Shown here: positions 5,527 through 7,084 of the stretch, one piece after another
How positions within the stretch are numbered: position 1 is the stretch's first letter
How the letters are laid out: every line of letters starts with the position of its first letter
From: Klebsiella pneumoniae
GTDB taxonomy: Bacteria; Pseudomonadota; Gammaproteobacteria; Ga0077536
NCBI GenBank assembly: GCA_945873015.1
Contig: CAMCBY010000213.1
Coordinates: forward strand, 1 to 7,084
Direction: 5' to 3'
Length of the DNA stretch: 7,084 bases
Notes under the pieces: model-generated
Databases searched by the model: none
What the model was told of the DNA's origin: nothing
Seen by the model: only the letters and a program-made list of their open reading frames with translations
Made by a program: the position numbers and the translations under genes

Positions 5527-6723
5527 ATGGTCACCAAATCTGCTGCCGTCAAGGCACCGAAGAACAATCTCGCTAAATTGGGTTTCGACGCCGCCCGCCT
5601 TGGTCGGGTGCGCGATGCGGTGAAAGCCGACATCGACGCAGGGCGCTGCCACGGTGTGCGCATGATGGTCGCGCGCCATGGCGAGGTGGTGCTTGATCTG
5701 TGTGAAGGCTACGCCGAGCGTGCCACCAACAAGACGCTGAAAGCCGATTCCGTTTTCGCCACCATGTCGGTGGCCAAACAGTTCACCAACGTGCTGGCAC
5801 TCTCGCTCGTAGAACGTGGTCTGCTGAAACTGCATGCCCCGGTCGCCGAACTGATTCCCGAGTTCGCGACACTAGGTAAAGAGAAGGTCAACCTTTTTCA
5901 TCTTTTGACCCACACCAGCGGCGTGCTGTCGGCCATTCCGCCAGTGCGGCCCGAAGTGCTGATGAACATCGATGAACTGGTGGCCTTTGCGTGCGGGCTG
6001 CCGCTGGAGTCTCAGCCCGGTGAACGGGTGAACTACTCCATCCTGCTCGGTCACTCGATCATCGCTGCGCTGTGCCTGCGCGCCGCCGGGCGCGGGCGCA
6101 GCTATGCACAAATGCTGAAGGAAGAAGTATTCGATCCGATCGGCATGAAGGACACCAGCCTCGGGCCGCGCGCCGATTTGATGAAGCGCCTGTGCCCGGT
6201 GAAAGTCTCCTACACCGATCTTCCCGCCCTCCTGCCGCCAGCCGCGGTGGAAGGCATAGGCGCACTGCTCGCCACACCAGGCTGCGAGGTCCCGGGCGGC
6301 GGCTGCATGACCACCGTACAGGACGTACACCGCTTCGCCGAGATGCTGCGCCGTGGCGGCGAATTGGATGGCTCGCGGCTGCTGTCGCCGGCCATGCTCG
6401 ACTTCTGCACCCGCAACCACACCGGCACGCTGCGCAACGTGCTGTTCGACATCTGGTTCGGCGTGCGCGGCTGGATTGAATACCCGGCCAACATCGGCTG
6501 CGGCTTCTTCGTGCGCGGCGAAGGCAATCTGCCGGGCCTGTTCAGCCCGATGAATTCGGCGCGTAGCTTCGGCGGCTTCGGCGCCGGCTCCACCGGCTTC
6601 ACAGTCGACCCGGAGCGCGATTTAAGCGTCGCGTTCCTTTCCACCGGCCTCATGGAAGACAGTTACCACTTCGAACGCATCGGCGTCATGCAGGGCCTGG
6701 TGCTGGCGGCGATGGTGTCGTAA
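5527..6723 (+). CDS. SxxK serine hydrolase (beta-lactamase fold, family VIII esterase-like)
   Basis: Predicted serine hydrolase of the class C beta-lactamase/penicillin-binding fold, 398 residues. Seen: nucleophile motif Ser81-Val-Ala-Lys84 within FATMSVAKQF, second motif Tyr170-Ser-Ile172, the LLTHTSGV segment, and a C-terminal FGGFGAGSTGF at 348-358 where lactamases carry K-T-G or H-x-G. A Tyr-Ser-hydrophobic second motif and a GG third motif are known from family VIII carboxylesterases (EstB type: SxxK, YSL, WGG), so ester or lactone hydrolysis is more likely than beta-lactam resistance. No signal peptide is evident (the N-terminus is MVTKSAAVKAPKNN), which suggests a cytoplasmic enzyme and argues against a cell-wall role. 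It follows the cupin gene by 28 bp, and its TAA overlaps the next ATG (TAATG). In this context it could open the lactone or ester made by a Baeyer-Villiger enzyme (inference). A LovD-like acyltransferase is an alternative. Confidence 0.9.
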   Translation: MVTKSAAVKAPKNNLAKLGFDAARLGRVRDAVKADIDAGRCHGVRMMVARHGEVVLDLCEGYAERATNKTLKADSVFATMSVAKQFTNVLALSLVERGLLKLHAPVAELIPEFATLGKEKVNLFHLLTHTSGVLSAIPPVRPEVLMNIDELVAFACGLPLESQPGERVNYSILLGHSIIAALCLRAAGRGRSYAQMLKEEVFDPIGMKDTSLGPRADLMKRLCPVKVSYTDLPALLPPAAVEGIGALLATPGCEVPGGGCMTTVQDVHRFAEMLRRGGELDGSRLLSPAMLDFCTRNHTGTLRNVLFDIWFGVRGWIEYPANIGCGFFVRGEGNLPGLFSPMNSARSFGGFGAGSTGFTVDPERDLSVAFLSTGLMEDSYHFERIGVMQGLVLAAMVS

Positions 6724-7084
6724 TGGAATCGATCAGCGACCAGACCTGTATCGTCGGCATCGGTCACACCGAGTATTCCCGCGATTCAGGCCGCAGCGAG
6801 TTGAAACTCGCCTGCGAAGCCATTGGTGCCGCCATCGCCGACGCGGGCCTCACGCCCGCCGACATCGATGGCATCACCAAATACACGATGGACAACAACG
6901 ACCCCATCGACATCGCGCGTAATCTCGGCATGCCGGAGCTGCGCTACTTCGCCGAGGTCAACTACGGCGGCGGCGGCGGACCGGTCGGCACCATCATGCT
7001 GGCGGCGATGGCGGTCGCTACCGGCCAAGCCAAAGCGGTGGTCGCGTTCCGCGCCATGAACGAACGCTCCGGGCGCGGCACGCC
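6723..7084 (+). CDS. Thiolase-like / SCP2-type lipid-transfer protein (N-terminal part)
   Basis: The first 120 residues are visible; the family is about 380-400 long, so two thirds lie outside the window. Seen: the opening CIVGIGHTEYSRDSGRSELKLACEAIGAAIADAGLTPADIDGI, typical of the SCP2-thiolase/acetyl-CoA acetyltransferase group, then EVNYGGGGGPVGTIMLAAMAVATGQAKAVVAFRAMNER. These proteins act on CoA thioesters, either as thiolases or, with a DUF35 partner, as retro-aldolases in steroid side-chain breakdown. Where true thiolases have the nucleophilic Cys (after VN), this protein has Tyr81 and five Gly residues (82-86), so classical thiolysis is doubtful. ATG at 6723 overlaps the hydrolase stop; there is no strong ribosome site, so translation probably depends on coupling. 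The gene suggests a late beta-oxidation-like step in the pathway. Catalytic residues in the C-terminal half cannot be checked here. Confidence 0.87.
   Translation, partial: MESISDQTCIVGIGHTEYSRDSGRSELKLACEAIGAAIADAGLTPADIDGITKYTMDNNDPIDIARNLGMPELRYFAEVNYGGGGGPVGTIMLAAMAVATGQAKAVVAFRAMNERSGRGT

Noticed and set aside
6960..6980. GGC-repeat run in the thiolase-like gene
   Set aside because: It encodes a five-glycine loop in frame and fits the protein family's glycine-rich segment; not treated as a separate repeat element.
1..7084. tRNA, rRNA, CRISPR array, transposase or attachment site
   Set aside because: No cloverleaf, spaced direct repeats, transposase motifs or terminal inverted repeats were found on reading both strands; gene density leaves little space for them.

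Overview
The window is GC-rich, densely packed bacterial DNA. It holds eight protein-coding genes, two of them cut by the window edges, and no RNA gene, CRISPR array or insertion sequence that I can see. Gene content and GC suggest a Pseudomonadota-type environmental degrader (gamma- or alphaproteobacterial). That is inferred from gene types only; an actinobacterium is not strictly excluded.

Layout: (1) 1-860, minus strand: 5' part of a flavin-dependent Baeyer-Villiger-type monooxygenase (BVMO). (2) 861-969: short divergent intergenic region. (3) 970-1722, plus: an NAD-type short-chain dehydrogenase (SDR), followed by a GC-rich hairpin at 1727-1744. (4) 1747-1784: a compact control region with a perfect 14-bp palindrome, a second related site 18 bp downstream, and a possible promoter placing the RNA start at or next to the regulator's ATG. 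(5) 1784-7084, plus: an apparent operon of TetR-family regulator, luciferase-like flavin monooxygenase (LLM), cytochrome P450, small cupin protein, SxxK serine hydrolase (esterase family VIII-like) and the N-terminal third of an SCP2/thiolase-like protein. Junctions are tight: TetR/LLM overlap as ATGA, hydrolase/thiolase-like overlap as TAATG, LLM/P450 and cupin/hydrolase lie under 30 bp apart, and P450/cupin are 100 bp apart with a strong hairpin.

Taken together, the genes look like a catabolic cluster for a hydrophobic alicyclic, terpenoid or steroid-like substrate. The P450 could hydroxylate, the SDR oxidise the alcohol to a ketone, the BVMO (or the LLM acting as a type II BVMO) form an ester or lactone, the serine hydrolase open it, and the thiolase-like protein act on a later CoA thioester. 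The TetR protein would sense a pathway intermediate. Each enzyme class is supported by motifs; the pathway order and substrate are inference. No ferredoxin, ferredoxin reductase or flavin reductase for the P450 and LLM lies in the window.

I do not see an obviously new defence or mobile system. The points most worth a second look are the tandem-operator, possibly leaderless, regulator promoter; the thiolase-like protein with a glycine run where the nucleophilic cysteine normally sits; and the P450-cupin intergenic hairpin.
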